Below are positions 44,457-56,709 of a DNA stretch of 64,000 nucleotides, one piece after another. The DNA comes from Nocardioidaceae bacterium UBA4001 (lineage in GTDB: Bacteria; Actinomycetota; Actinomycetes; Propionibacteriales; Nocardioidaceae), in NCBI GenBank assembly GCA_002384855.1, contig DGBP01000061.1, forward strand, positions 1-64,000, written 5' to 3'. Position numbers and translations under genes: made by a program. The stretch's first letter is position 1; each line of letters starts with the position of its first letter. Below the pieces are notes generated by a model. That model had not been told where the DNA came from and did not search any database. It saw nothing but the letters and a program-made list of their open reading frames with translations.

Positions 44457-44921
44457 TCACCCGCGTCCGGACCCCAGCCCCAGGTCGACGTCGCACACGT
44501 CGCGGGCATGCTGCTCGAGCCCGTCCGCAGCGGCGAGCACCCGACGGGACCCCAGCTCCGCCGCGGCCCCCTCGATGCGCCGCGCCTCGCCCTCGGTGAC
44601 CCCCTCGGGCGGGTTCTCCGGGTCGTACTCCCCCGGCGAGGTGCCCGCCGTGTCGAACGCCTCGACCAGGGTCTCGTAGGCGAACACCAGCGTCGACCAC
44701 TCGTCCTCGATGTCCGCGGGCGCCGAGTCGCGCAGCCCGCCGAGCACGTCGCGCGTCTCCTGCAGCGCGTCGACGTCAGGGCTCGCCGCCAGCTCGGTCA
44801 GCTCGTCGCGGCGCTCCGCGAGGTCACCGCAGTAGGCATCGGTCTCGCTCGCACAGCCGGTGGCGAGGACGGCCAGCAGGCCCACGACCGCTCCGAGGCG
44901 GGGAATCCGGTCGCGCGTCAT
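44457..44921 (-). CDS. putative lipoprotein at the end of the pyr operon
   Basis: 154 residues. A lipoprotein signal peptide ends at LATGC (Cys23), followed by a mature domain rich in helices with cysteines at about 31 and 143 that could form a disulfide. The family is not recognised. ATG at 44921 overlaps the pyrF stop (ATGA), so it is translated with pyrimidine genes despite being extracytoplasmic. No pyrimidine role can be inferred from sequence. Confidence 0.75.
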   Translation of the reverse strand: MTRDRIPRLGAVVGLLAVLATGCASETDAYCGDLAERRDELTELAASPDVDALQETRDVLGGLRDSAPADIEDEWSTLVFAYETLVEAFDTAGTSPGEYDPENPPEGVTEGEARRIEGAAAELGSRRVLAAADGLEQHARDVCDVDLGLGSGRG

Positions 44922-45742
44922 GCCGTCAGCTCCCTGAGCTCGTCCGCGGTGCGCAGTGCCCCGTCGCGCAGCCTCGCTCTGTCCGGCCCCGCGGCCAGCA
45001 CCCCGCGAGAGCTGCTGACCAGCACGTTGCCGACCGCCTCGCCGAAGATGCGGCGTACGTCGGACGCTGTCCCGCCCTGGGCGCCCAGGCCCGGGACCAG
45101 CAGCGGACCGTTCACGGCGAGGTCCTCCTCGGTCTGCCCGATCGTGGCGCCGACGACCGCGCCGACGGACCCGAGCGGCTCCAACCCGGCGTTACGGGCG
45201 GCGATGCCCGCCAGGACCGCACCCGCGACGGTCCGCCCGTCGTCCCCGCGAGCCTGCTGGACCGCGCGGCCCTCGGGATTGGACGTGAGGGCGAGCACGA
45301 ACACGCCCGCGTCGTTGGCCAGCGCCGTGTCGATCATCGGGTCGAGTGAGCCGAGACCGAGGAAAGGGCTGGCGGTGATCGCGTCCACGGCGAGCGGAGA
45401 CGAGCGGGCCAGGTAGGCGTCGGCGTACGCCTGCGCCGTGGAGCCGATGTCGCCGCGCTTGACGTCGAGCACGACCGGCACGTCGAGGTCGCGCGCGGCT
45501 GCGACCACCTTCTCCAGGACCGCGATGCCCTGGGAGCCGTGCCGCTCGAAGAAGGCCGACTGTGGCTTCAGCGCGGCTACGACCGGCCCGAGCACCTCCA
45601 CCGCGGTCAGTGAGAAGCGCTCGAGCCCCACGGCGCTGTCGGTCAGGCCCCAGGCGTCGAGCAGCGCCGGGTGCGGGTCGATGCCGGCACACAGCGGCCC
45701 TCGGGCGTCCATCGCCTGGCGGATCCGCGATCCGAACGTCAT
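44918..45742 (-). CDS. pyrF: orotidine 5'-phosphate decarboxylase
   Basis: Last step to UMP. The 274-residue barrel of the longer actinobacterial type has the catalytic Asp/Lys tetrad in VVLDVKRGDIGSTAQAYADA and LVPGLGAQGG for phosphate binding. ATG at 45742 overlaps the stop of the PyrD-like gene (ATGA). Confidence 0.97.
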   Translation of the reverse strand: MTFGSRIRQAMDARGPLCAGIDPHPALLDAWGLTDSAVGLERFSLTAVEVLGPVVAALKPQSAFFERHGSQGIAVLEKVVAAARDLDVPVVLDVKRGDIGSTAQAYADAYLARSSPLAVDAITASPFLGLGSLDPMIDTALANDAGVFVLALTSNPEGRAVQQARGDDGRTVAGAVLAGIAARNAGLEPLGSVGAVVGATIGQTEEDLAVNGPLLVPGLGAQGGTASDVRRIFGEAVGNVLVSSSRGVLAAGPDRARLRDGALRTADELRELTA

Positions 45743-46680
45743 GGTGTGTCTCCTGTCTCGGACGTCGAGCGGTGGGCGCTGCCCACCAGGTCGGCGACCC
45801 GCGCGATCCCCCGCTGCTCGAGCTGAGCCGACAGCTCCTCGGTGATCCTCCGCACCGCTCCCGGGTCGTGCAGGAGGGCGCTGCCCACCTGTACCGCGGA
45901 GGCGCCGGCCGCCAGCATGACCAGGGCGTCGAGGCCGCTGCGCACGCCGCCGCCACCGACGAGGGGGACGTCCGGCAGGGCCTCGTGGAGGTCCCAGACG
46001 CAGCGCAGGGCGACGGGGTTGACCGCGGGCCCGCCGAGCCGCCCGGCGTCCCCGCCCAGCACGGGGCGCAAGGTGCCGGGGTCCAGCGCGAGAGCGGCAG
46101 GCCCGTGCCCGACGACCACGGCCTCGGCGCCCGCCTTCAGCACGGCGCGCGACACGTCCACGACGGTGTGGGGGTCCGCGGCCACCTTCGCCAGCAGGAC
46201 GACCCCGCGGGGAATGTCCCGCCGCACGGCCGCGACGATCTTCTCGGCCGCGAACGAGTCCCGGGAGGCGGTGGACCCGGGCGGCCAGGACAGGTTCACC
46301 TCGACGGCTGCGACGCCGGGGCTCAGCGCCACGCGGCGGGCGAGCTCGGCCCACTCCCCCAGGTTCTCACCGGCGATCGAGACCACCGTGCGAACCTTCC
46401 GCTGGGCCAACCAGGGCAGCTCGGTGGCCAGGAAGCCCTGCAGGCCCGGGCCCTGGAGGCCGGTGTCGACCACGAGGCCGCTCGGGGTCTCGACGGCGCG
46501 CGGCGGCCGGGTTCCGGCCCGGGCGTCGAGCGTCACCGACCGGGTGACGAGGGCTCCGAGGGACGAGAGGTCGGTGAAGGGCTCGAGCTCTCGCCCGGTG
46601 CCCCCGCAGCCGGAGGCCGCCATCACCGGGCCGGCGAGAGTCAGCTCACCGACCGCTGTGGTCAGGTCGGGGGCGTTCAC
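45739..46680 (-). CDS. degenerate class 1B dihydroorotate dehydrogenase-like protein
   Basis: 313-residue barrel aligning end to end with class 1B PyrD (ASGCGGTGRE, ETPSGLVVDTGLQGPGL, GGGGVRSGLDAL for FMN phosphate). Key residues differ: the catalytic-cysteine motif NxSCPN reads NLSWPP (W132), the lysine of the IKATT block is R47, the IGLQN block reads TGLQG, and the INT orotate block is GHG (191-193). The FMN end looks intact. It is coupled to pyrK (GTGA) and pyrF (ATGA), with no frameshift. A new substrate or a scaffold for PyrK seems more likely than orotate synthesis. Confidence 0.82.
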   Translation of the reverse strand: MNAPDLTTAVGELTLAGPVMAASGCGGTGRELEPFTDLSSLGALVTRSVTLDARAGTRPPRAVETPSGLVVDTGLQGPGLQGFLATELPWLAQRKVRTVVSIAGENLGEWAELARRVALSPGVAAVEVNLSWPPGSTASRDSFAAEKIVAAVRRDIPRGVVLLAKVAADPHTVVDVSRAVLKAGAEAVVVGHGPAALALDPGTLRPVLGGDAGRLGGPAVNPVALRCVWDLHEALPDVPLVGGGGVRSGLDALVMLAAGASAVQVGSALLHDPGAVRRITEELSAQLEQRGIARVADLVGSAHRSTSETGDTP

Positions 46681-47555
46681 GAGTCGCCCTCCGCGGTGTG
46701 GGGGGCCCCCCAGGCGTCGGCGGGCACGGTGCCCAGGTCGCCCCAGCGCACGCGGTCCCCGCGGAAGACCGGCCCCTCGGTGCAGGCGCGGACCATCCGG
46801 GAGATCCCGTCCTCTCCGACGACCGGGACGACGCAGGTGAGGCACGAGCCGGTCGCGCACACGAGTCCGGTGCCGACCGCGGTCTGGCTCCAGGCGCCGT
46901 GCTGCTCTGCGACGGCGGCCACCTCATGGAGCAGGTGACCGGGGCCCGCGGCGTACACGACGTCGCTGCCGCTGCGGCGCAGCACCTCCGGCAGCACGGC
47001 GGCCACCTCGCCGCGGATGCCCACCGAGCCGTCCTCGGTCACCACGACCACGGTCTTGGCGGCCCGCTTGGCGTCGAGTGCCCCGAACACCTCCTGGTCG
47101 CTCCTGCCCGCGAGCACCATGTGCACCGGGCACCCGCGGTCCTTGAGCCGGTCCGCCAGGCTGAACAGCGGCGCGGCGTCGAGGCCGCTGCCGACGAGCG
47201 TGCAGGGCACCGGCTCCGTGGGAAGGGCGTACGGCCTGCCCAGCGGGCCCACCACGTCAACGACGGCGCCGGGCGCGAGGGAGGCCAGCCATGCCTCGCC
47301 GGGCTCGCGCGGCGCCAGGACGAGCTCGACGGTGCTCTTGTACGCGCCGGTCGCACGGGCTCGGTAGATCGCGATGCTGCGTCGCAGGAGCCGGTCGGAC
47401 AGCTCGCCGCCCACCGCCAGGGCCACCACCGTCCCGGGACGGAACCGCTCGGCCACACCGGGCGCGACCAGCGTGAGGTGGTGGTAGCCCCCGGTGCGCT
47501 TGTTGCTCAGCACCTCCCCGAGGACCTGCACCGGTCCGCGATCCGTCGCCGTCAT
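46677..47555 (-). CDS. pyrK: PyrK-type FAD/2Fe-2S electron transfer subunit
   Basis: 292 residues. A ferredoxin-reductase-like FAD domain (RLLRRSIAIYRA, about 55-68) and an NAD-binding domain (TLVGSGLDAAPLFSLA) precede the 2Fe-2S cluster site CATGSCLTCVVP and the distal cysteine in RACTEGPVF. PyrK normally lets class 1B PyrD pass electrons to NAD. Here its only adjacent class 1B partner lacks catalytic residues. It is coupled to pyrD and to the PyrD-like gene by 4-base overlaps. Confidence 0.9.
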   Translation of the reverse strand: MTATDRGPVQVLGEVLSNKRTGGYHHLTLVAPGVAERFRPGTVVALAVGGELSDRLLRRSIAIYRARATGAYKSTVELVLAPREPGEAWLASLAPGAVVDVVGPLGRPYALPTEPVPCTLVGSGLDAAPLFSLADRLKDRGCPVHMVLAGRSDQEVFGALDAKRAAKTVVVVTEDGSVGIRGEVAAVLPEVLRRSGSDVVYAAGPGHLLHEVAAVAEQHGAWSQTAVGTGLVCATGSCLTCVVPVVGEDGISRMVRACTEGPVFRGDRVRWGDLGTVPADAWGAPHTAEGDS

Positions 47556-48615
47556 CGGACCGTCCCGGCCCTGCGGTCCCCCGCGAGCTCTCGCTGGACG
47601 CGGGAGGGCCAGAGCGCGCCCTCGTAGATGAACGCGGTGTAGCCCTGCAGCAGGTCGGCCCCCGCCTCGAGACGTTCCCGCGCATCCTCGGCGGTGCTGA
47701 TCCCGCCCACGGAGATCACCGTGGTGGCCGGGTCCAGGCGGCCTCGGAGCAGCCGCAGGACGTCGAGCGACCGCCGGCGCAGCGGGGCCCCCGAGAGCCC
47801 GCCGGCACCGGCACGCTCCACCTCCTCCGGTCGGGAACGCAGGCCGGTGCGCGCGACCGTGGTGTTCGTCGCGACCACGCCGTCCAGGCCGATCGCGCCG
47901 GCCAGGTCCGCGACCGCGAGCACGTCGTCGTCGCTCAGGTCGGGGGCGATCTTCACCAGGAGGGGCACCCGCGCCTCCGTCACGGCGTCCGCGCGGCGAC
48001 GTACCGCCGCCAGCAGCGGCCCGAGCCTCTCCACCGCCTGCAGGTCGCGCAGTCCGGGTGTGTTGGGCGAGCTGACGTTGACCACGAGGTAGTCGGCGTA
48101 CGGCGCGAGCAGGCCCGTGCTCTTCTCGTAGTCGGCGACAGCCCGGTCCTCGGGCACGGCCTTGGTCTTGCCGATGTTCACCCCGACCACGACGGGCGGG
48201 CCGGTACGACGCCGTCGCCGCGCCTCGAGCCTGCGCGCCACCACCTCGGCACCGTGGTTGTTGAAGCCCATCCGGTTGACGATCGCGCGGTCGGCCGGGA
48301 GGCGGAAAAGGCGCGGACGCGGGTTGCCCGGCTGGGGCTCGCCGGTGACCGTGCCGACCTCGACGAAGGAGAAGCCGAGGGCGGCGAGCGCATCGATCCC
48401 CTCGGCGTTCTTGTCGAAGCCCGCCGCGAGGCCGAGCGGCCCGGGGAAGGCCAGCCCCATCGTCTGGACCTCCCCGGCGCCCCCGACCTTCCCGCCACGG
48501 CGCAGACGGGTCGCGGGTGCGGCCGCGCGCAGCGCCGCGAAACCCGCCCGGTGCGCGGTCTCGGCGTCGACGCGCACGAGGGCGTGGTCGAACAGCCAGC
48601 GGTATGCCCCCACGC

Positions 48616-48619
<4 letters not shown>
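47552..48619 (-). CDS. pyrD: dihydroorotate dehydrogenase (quinone), class 2
   Basis: Membrane-associated FMN enzyme oxidising dihydroorotate with quinone. The 355-residue protein has the N-terminal amphipathic extension (YRWLFDHALVRVDAETAH), GLAAGFDKNAEG, the catalytic serine in VNVSSPNTPGLR, and VISVGGISTAEDA. All expected residues are present, so this is probably the working DHODH of the operon. GTG at 48619 overlaps the carB stop. Confidence 0.96.
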
Positions 48620-51929
<3,310 letters not shown>

Positions 51930-51930
<1 letters not shown>

Positions 51931-53075
51931 CAGGCGTCGCCTTCCATCAGCTGCACGAAGCGGTCGAAGAGGTACGCCGCGTCGTGCGGTCCCGCGGCAG
52001 CCTCGGGGTGGTACTGCACGGAGAACGCCTTGAGCCGGCCGGCGTCGTCACGCAGCTCGAGGCCCTCCACGACGTCGTCGTTGAGGCACACGTGGCTGAC
52101 GCTCGCGGCGCCGTACGGCGTCGGGGTGCTGTGCTCGACCGGGGCGTCCACCGCGAACCCGTGGTTGTGGGCGGTCACCTCGACCTTGCCGGTCGTTCGG
52201 TCCATGACCGGCTGGTTGATGCCACGGTGGCCGTACTTCAGCTTGTAGGTGCCGAAGCCGAGCGCCCGGCCGAACAGCTGGTTGCCGAAGCAGATGCCGA
52301 AGTAGGGAAGGCCCCGCTCGAGCACGGCGCGTAGCACCTCGATCTCGTGGGTGGTGGCCGCCGGGTCGCCCGGGCCGTTGGAGAAGAACACTCCGTCCGG
52401 CGCGACGGCGAGGATCTCCTCGACCGTCGACTTGGCCGGCAGGACGTGCACCTCGATGCCGCGTGCGGCCATCATCCGCGGCGTCATGTCCTTGATGCCC
52501 AGGTCCAGCGCGACCACCCGGAAGCGTCGCTCCCCGTGCGCGGCGACGACGTAGCTCTGCTCGGTGGAGACCTCGGCGGTGAGGTCGGCGCCGGTCATCT
52601 GGGCCGAGCCCAGCACCCGCTCCAGCAGCGTCCCGGGGTCGGTCTCGGTGGTGGAGATGCCCACCCGCATCGCACCCCGGTCACGCAGGTGCCGGGTCAG
52701 CGCCCGGGTGTCGATCCCGCTGATCCCGACCACGCCCTGGTCGCGCAGCTCGTCGTCGAGCGAGCGTCGGCTGCGCCAGCTCGAGGGGATCCGTGCGGGG
52801 TCGCGGACGACGTACCCGCTGACCCAGATGCGGCGCGACTCCGGGTCGTCGTCGTTCATACCGGTGTTGCCGACGTGCGGCGCGGTCATCACCACGACCT
52901 GCCGGTGGTAGGACGGGTCGGTCAGCGTCTCCTGGTAGCCGGACATGCCGGTGGAGAACACCGCCTCCCCGAAGGTCTCCCCCTCGGCGCCGAACGACTC
53001 GCCGTGGAAGGTGCGGCCGTCCTCGAGGACCAGAATCGCGGGCCGCGGGCCGGCTTGCCTGGTGTTGCTGGTCAT
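51930..53075 (-). CDS. carA: carbamoyl-phosphate synthase small subunit
   Basis: Glutaminase subunit, 381 residues. The N-terminal CPSase domain starts AILVLEDGRTFHGESFG. The class I amidotransferase domain has the nucleophile in YFGICFGNQLFGRALG, KYGHRGINQPV, and the final triad histidine and glutamate in VQYHPEAAAGPHDA. ATG at 53075 overlaps the stop of the PH-like gene (ATGA). Confidence 0.97.
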
Positions 53076-53662
53076 GCGCTGTGCTCCTTGTCGTCACGAG
53101 CGATCTTGCCGATCGCCCGGACCCACTCGTTGTGCAGCTCGGTGACCTTCGGCGGGGCGCCGTTGCCCTTGCCGGGTCGGGGCGACTCCAGTCGGAAGCC
53201 GGTGTCCAGGGTGTGGTCGCCGTGCTCCCAGGTGACCACCAGGACGCCGTGCGGCGGGACGACCTTGCCGGCGATGCCCTGGTCGTGGCGAGCCCCGCGC
53301 AGCGCTCGGGCGGGGATGCGGAAGCTCCCGGCGATCCGGATCACGTCCAGGCCCTCGGAGGACAGGGACAGGCGGGCGGTGCTCCGGGGCCCCAGCCCCT
53401 GGGCGGTCACGCGCTCGAGCCAGCTGCCGCTCACCGTCGTACCGAAGTAGCGGGCTCCGGCCTGCAGCCGTGCCGGCGGCAGCTCGGTCACGGGCGGGGC
53501 CGCGACCAGGGGCGGCAGGTCGTGGCGCGAGGCGCGACGCCGCCAGCCACGCCACATGCCGAGGTAGGCCAGCGCGAGGAGCAGGAACAAGATGACGACA
53601 GGGACGAGCCACTCCGGCAGCGCCGAGAACAACGGGTTCAGCTCTTCCTGGGCCGGTCGCAT
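53072..53662 (-). CDS. PH-like membrane protein in the pyr operon
   Basis: 196 residues. One N-terminal transmembrane helix (about 19-38) and an Arg-rich stop-transfer segment lead to a cytoplasmic PH-like domain (about 60-190; RYFGTTVSGSWLERVTAQG, GVLVVTWEHGDHTLDTGF). The same kind of protein sits between pyrC and carA in mycobacteria (Rv1382 position) and streptomycetes, with no known role. ATG at 53662 shares a base with the pyrC stop, and its stop overlaps carA. Confidence 0.8.
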   Translation of the reverse strand: MRPAQEELNPLFSALPEWLVPVVILFLLLALAYLGMWRGWRRRASRHDLPPLVAAPPVTELPPARLQAGARYFGTTVSGSWLERVTAQGLGPRSTARLSLSSEGLDVIRIAGSFRIPARALRGARHDQGIAGKVVPPHGVLVVTWEHGDHTLDTGFRLESPRPGKGNGAPPKVTELHNEWVRAIGKIARDDKEHSA

Positions 53663-54948
53663 CACGCCAGCTTTCCGTCGAGCACCGTCGGCCGGCCGCG
53701 CAGGAAGGTCGCCACGACCTGGCCCGGCAGCTCCCGGCCGGCGTAGGGGGTGTTGCGGGACAGGGAGGCGAGGCCGGCGGGGTCGACCTCGCGGCGCACG
53801 GCCGGGTCGTAGAGGACGACGTTGGCCGGCTCCCCCTCGGCGAGCGGGCGCCCGTGGCCCTCGAGCCGGCCGATGCGCGCGGGGGCGTAGGAGAGCCGCT
53901 CGGCGACCCCCGCCCAGTCGAGCAGCCCGGGTTCGACCATGGTCTCCTGCACGATCGACAGGGCGGTCTCCAGGCCGAGCATGCCGAAGGCAGCGGCCTG
54001 CCACTCGCAGTCCTTGTCCTCGAGGGGGTGAGGTGCGTGGTCGGTCGCGACGATGTCGATCGTGCCGTCGGCCAGGCCCGCACGGAGCGCCTCGACGTCG
54101 GCGGCCGACCGCAGCGGCGGGTTGACCTTGTAGATGGGGTCGTAGGTGGCCGCGAGGTCGTCGGTGAGGATCAGGTGGTGGGGACAGGCCTCCGCGGTGA
54201 CGTCCCAGCCCTTGCTCTTGGCCCACCGGACGATCTCGACCGAGCCGGCGGTGGAGACGTGGCAGATGTGCAGGCGCGAGCCGACGTGGGCCGCCAGCAG
54301 GCAGTCACGCGCGATGATCGCCTCCTCGGCGACCGCGGGCCAGCCGCGCAGACCCAGGCGACCGGAGAGCTCGCCCTCGTTCATCTGGGCGTCCTCGGTC
54401 AGCCGGGGCTCCTGGGCGTGCTGGGCCACCACGCCGTCGAAGGCCTTGACGTACTCCAGTGCCCGGCGCATGAGCACCGCGTCGGAGACGCACTTGCCGT
54501 CGTCGGAGAAGACCCGGACCCGGGCGGCGGAGTCGGCCATCGCGCCGAGCTCGGCGAGCCGCTCCCCCTGCAGCCCCACGGTGACCGCACCGACCGGGAA
54601 CACGTCGCAGTGGCCGGCCTCGCGGCCCAGTCGCCAGACCTGCTCGACGACGCCGGCGGTGTCGGCGACGGGCTCGGTGTTGGCCATCGCGTGCACGGCG
54701 GTGAACCCGCCCAGGGCCGCGGCACGGGTGCCCGTCTCGACGGTCTCGGCGTCCTCGCGGCCCGGCTCGCGCAGGTGCGTGTGCAGGTCGACCAAACCGG
54801 GCAGGGCGACCAGCCCGTCGGCGTCGACGACCTCGGCGCCCTCCGCGGCCAGGTCCTGGCCCACGCGAGAGACCACGCCGTCCTCGAGGAGGAGGTCGGT
54901 CGGCTCGCCGCCGAGGATGCGCGCACGCTTGATGAGGTAGCTGGTCAC
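53662..54948 (-). CDS. pyrC: dihydroorotase
   Basis: Zinc amidohydrolase cyclising carbamoyl-aspartate; 428 residues, class I type. Metal ligands are in VDLHTHLREPG, CHVSTAGS and VATDHAPHPLEDK. GTG at 54948 overlaps the pyrB stop (GTGA). Confidence 0.97.
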   Translation of the reverse strand: MTSYLIKRARILGGEPTDLLLEDGVVSRVGQDLAAEGAEVVDADGLVALPGLVDLHTHLREPGREDAETVETGTRAAALGGFTAVHAMANTEPVADTAGVVEQVWRLGREAGHCDVFPVGAVTVGLQGERLAELGAMADSAARVRVFSDDGKCVSDAVLMRRALEYVKAFDGVVAQHAQEPRLTEDAQMNEGELSGRLGLRGWPAVAEEAIIARDCLLAAHVGSRLHICHVSTAGSVEIVRWAKSKGWDVTAEACPHHLILTDDLAATYDPIYKVNPPLRSAADVEALRAGLADGTIDIVATDHAPHPLEDKDCEWQAAAFGMLGLETALSIVQETMVEPGLLDWAGVAERLSYAPARIGRLEGHGRPLAEGEPANVVLYDPAVRREVDPAGLASLSRNTPYAGRELPGQVVATFLRGRPTVLDGKLA

Positions 54949-55943
54949 TCGGCTGCTCCGTCGAGGTCGGTGGTGGGGGCGCCGGCCTGCAGGGTGCCGG
55001 TGGTCGGCGTACGCCCGGTGTCGGACTCGTTGCCGCTGAGGAGGAGGTAGAGCACCGCCATCCGGACGGCCACGCCGTTGGTGACCTGCTCGACGATCAC
55101 GGACCGGTCGGAGTCCGCGACGTCGGCGGTGATCTCCATGCCCCGGATCATCGGCCCGGGGTGCATCACGAGCGTGTGCTCGGGCAGCATCCCCATCCGG
55201 CGGGCGTCGAGGCCGTAGCGGCGGCTGTACTCCCGCTGGGTCGGGAAGAACGCGTCGTTCATCCGCTCACGCTGGACCCGGAGCATCATCACCGCGTCGG
55301 TCTTGGGCAGCACCGAGTCGAGGTCGTAGGACGTGTCGGCGTCCCAGCCCTCGACACCCACCGGCAGCAGCGTGGGCGGTGCCACGAGCGTGACCTCGGC
55401 GCCCAGCGTGCGCAGCAGCAGCGCGTTGGACCGGGCCACGCGGCTGTGCAGGATGTCGCCGACGATGGCCACCCTGCGTCCGTCGAGGCTGCCGAGGTGG
55501 CGCCAGAGGGTGAACGCGTCGAGCAGTGCCTGCGTCGGGTGCTCGTGCGTGCCGTCGCCGGCGTTGACCACGCTCGACCGCACCCACGCGGAGTGGGCGA
55601 GCAGGTGCGGGGCGCCCGAGGCCCAGTGGCGGACGACGACCGCGTCGGCACCCATCGCCTCCAGCGTGAGGGCGGTGTCCTTGAGGCTCTCGCCCTTGCT
55701 CAGGCTCGACCCCTTGGCGGAGAAGTTGATCACGTCGGCCGACAGCCGCTTGGCGGCGGCCTCGAAGGAGATCCGGGTGCGGGTGGAGTCCTCGAAGAAC
55801 AGGTTGACCACGGTGCGCCCGCGGAGGGCGGGCAGCTTCTTGATCGGCCGGTCGGCCAGCGACCGGAGCTCCTCCGCCGTCGCGAGGATCAGCTCCGCGT
55901 CGTCGCGACTCAGGTCGCCGGTGCTGAGCAGGTGCCGGTTCAC
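54945..55943 (-). CDS. pyrB: aspartate carbamoyltransferase
   Basis: Catalytic subunit, 332 residues. It has the standard carbamoyl-phosphate loop FFEDSTRTRISFE (contrast the ArgF variant in this window), HPTQALLDAFT, and VMHPGPMIRGMEI. No pyrI regulatory gene is nearby. GTG at 55943 overlaps the pyrR stop. Confidence 0.97.
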   Translation of the reverse strand: MNRHLLSTGDLSRDDAELILATAEELRSLADRPIKKLPALRGRTVVNLFFEDSTRTRISFEAAAKRLSADVINFSAKGSSLSKGESLKDTALTLEAMGADAVVVRHWASGAPHLLAHSAWVRSSVVNAGDGTHEHPTQALLDAFTLWRHLGSLDGRRVAIVGDILHSRVARSNALLLRTLGAEVTLVAPPTLLPVGVEGWDADTSYDLDSVLPKTDAVMMLRVQRERMNDAFFPTQREYSRRYGLDARRMGMLPEHTLVMHPGPMIRGMEITADVADSDRSVIVEQVTNGVAVRMAVLYLLLSGNESDTGRTPTTGTLQAGAPTTDLDGAAE

Positions 55944-56530
55944 GCGCTCTCCCCCTCGCCCGTGGCGGCGCCGCCGGAGATCGTGACGGAGTCCTCGCCC
56001 TCGATCTCCTCCAGTCGCACGGTGACCTTCTCGGCCACGGACGTGGGGAGGTTCTTGCCCACGAAGTCGGCCCGGATCGGCAGCTCACGGTGGCCGCGGT
56101 CCACAAGTACGGCCAGCCGGACGGTGCGGGGCCGGCCGATGTCGTTCATCGCGTCGAGCGCGGCCCGGATGGTCCGGCCGGAGTAGAGGACGTCGTCGAC
56201 GAGGACGACGGTGCGCCCGTCGATGCCGCCCGGCGGGATGTCGGTCGGCAGCAGTGTGCGTGCGGGGCGCATGCGCAGGTCGTCGCGGTACATCGTCACG
56301 TCGAGGGATCCCACGGGGATGTCCACGCCCTCGACGGAGGCGATCCTGGCGGCCACCCGCCGGGCGAGGGGCACCCCGCCGGTGGGAATGCCGAGCAGGA
56401 CGAGGCCCTCGGGACCCTTGTTGCGCTCGAGGATCTCGTGGGCGATGCGGGTGAGGGCGCGGGAGATGTCACGCGCGTCGAGGACGGTGCGACCGTCCTC
56501 GGCCGGTGGTGCCTTCGTCTCGGCAGGCAT
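55940..56530 (-). CDS. pyrR: pyrimidine operon RNA-binding attenuator / uracil phosphoribosyltransferase
   Basis: 196-residue PRTase-fold regulator that senses UMP/UTP and binds pyr mRNA. The PRPP loop is VVLVDDVLYSGRT. The basic RNA-binding face includes YRDDLRMRPARTL. ATG at 56530 follows AGGAGG by 12 bases, a long spacing, and the AGGAGG lies in a PyrR-binding element. First gene of the 11-gene pyr operon. Confidence 0.95.
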   Translation of the reverse strand: MPAETKAPPAEDGRTVLDARDISRALTRIAHEILERNKGPEGLVLLGIPTGGVPLARRVAARIASVEGVDIPVGSLDVTMYRDDLRMRPARTLLPTDIPPGGIDGRTVVLVDDVLYSGRTIRAALDAMNDIGRPRTVRLAVLVDRGHRELPIRADFVGKNLPTSVAEKVTVRLEEIEGEDSVTISGGAATGEGESA

Positions 56531-56534
56531 AAGC

Positions 56535-56579
56535 GAGCCAGACCTCCTTCTCCGCCTCACAGGACGGCTCGTTAAAGGA
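56535..56579 (-). promoter_or_regulatory. PyrR-binding RNA element over the pyrR ribosome binding site
   Basis: The minus strand shows the PyrR binding-loop consensus: CCTTTAA, GTCCTGTGAGGC, then AAGGAGG. CGAGCC (56566-56571) and GGCTCG (56534-56539) can close the stem. The 3' part is the Shine-Dalgarno AGGAGG (56543-56548). There is no terminator, which fits PyrR-mediated translational repression as known in M. smegmatis. TAGGGT (56595-56600) is a plausible -10 box. Confidence 0.8.
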
Positions 56580-56709
56580 TGTCGATCGACGCCGACCCTA
56601 CCAGCCGCTCGTGGACAGGCTGGCGGTCGGCCACCCGGAGCTGCGTGTCCGTGCGAATCCGCCCGCGAACCTGGCGCGGCACGACGCAGAAGGCGGCCGA
56701 GGGCACGCG

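Noticed and set aside
45739..46680. PyrD-like gene as a pseudogene
   Set aside because: The frame is intact, length is normal and coupling is exact on both sides; changes are clustered at active-site positions rather than scattered.
56531..56709. A bldD-like regulator gene between nusB and pyrR
   Set aside because: The gap is only 179 bases and holds the PyrR element and promoter; no helix-turn-helix frame is present.
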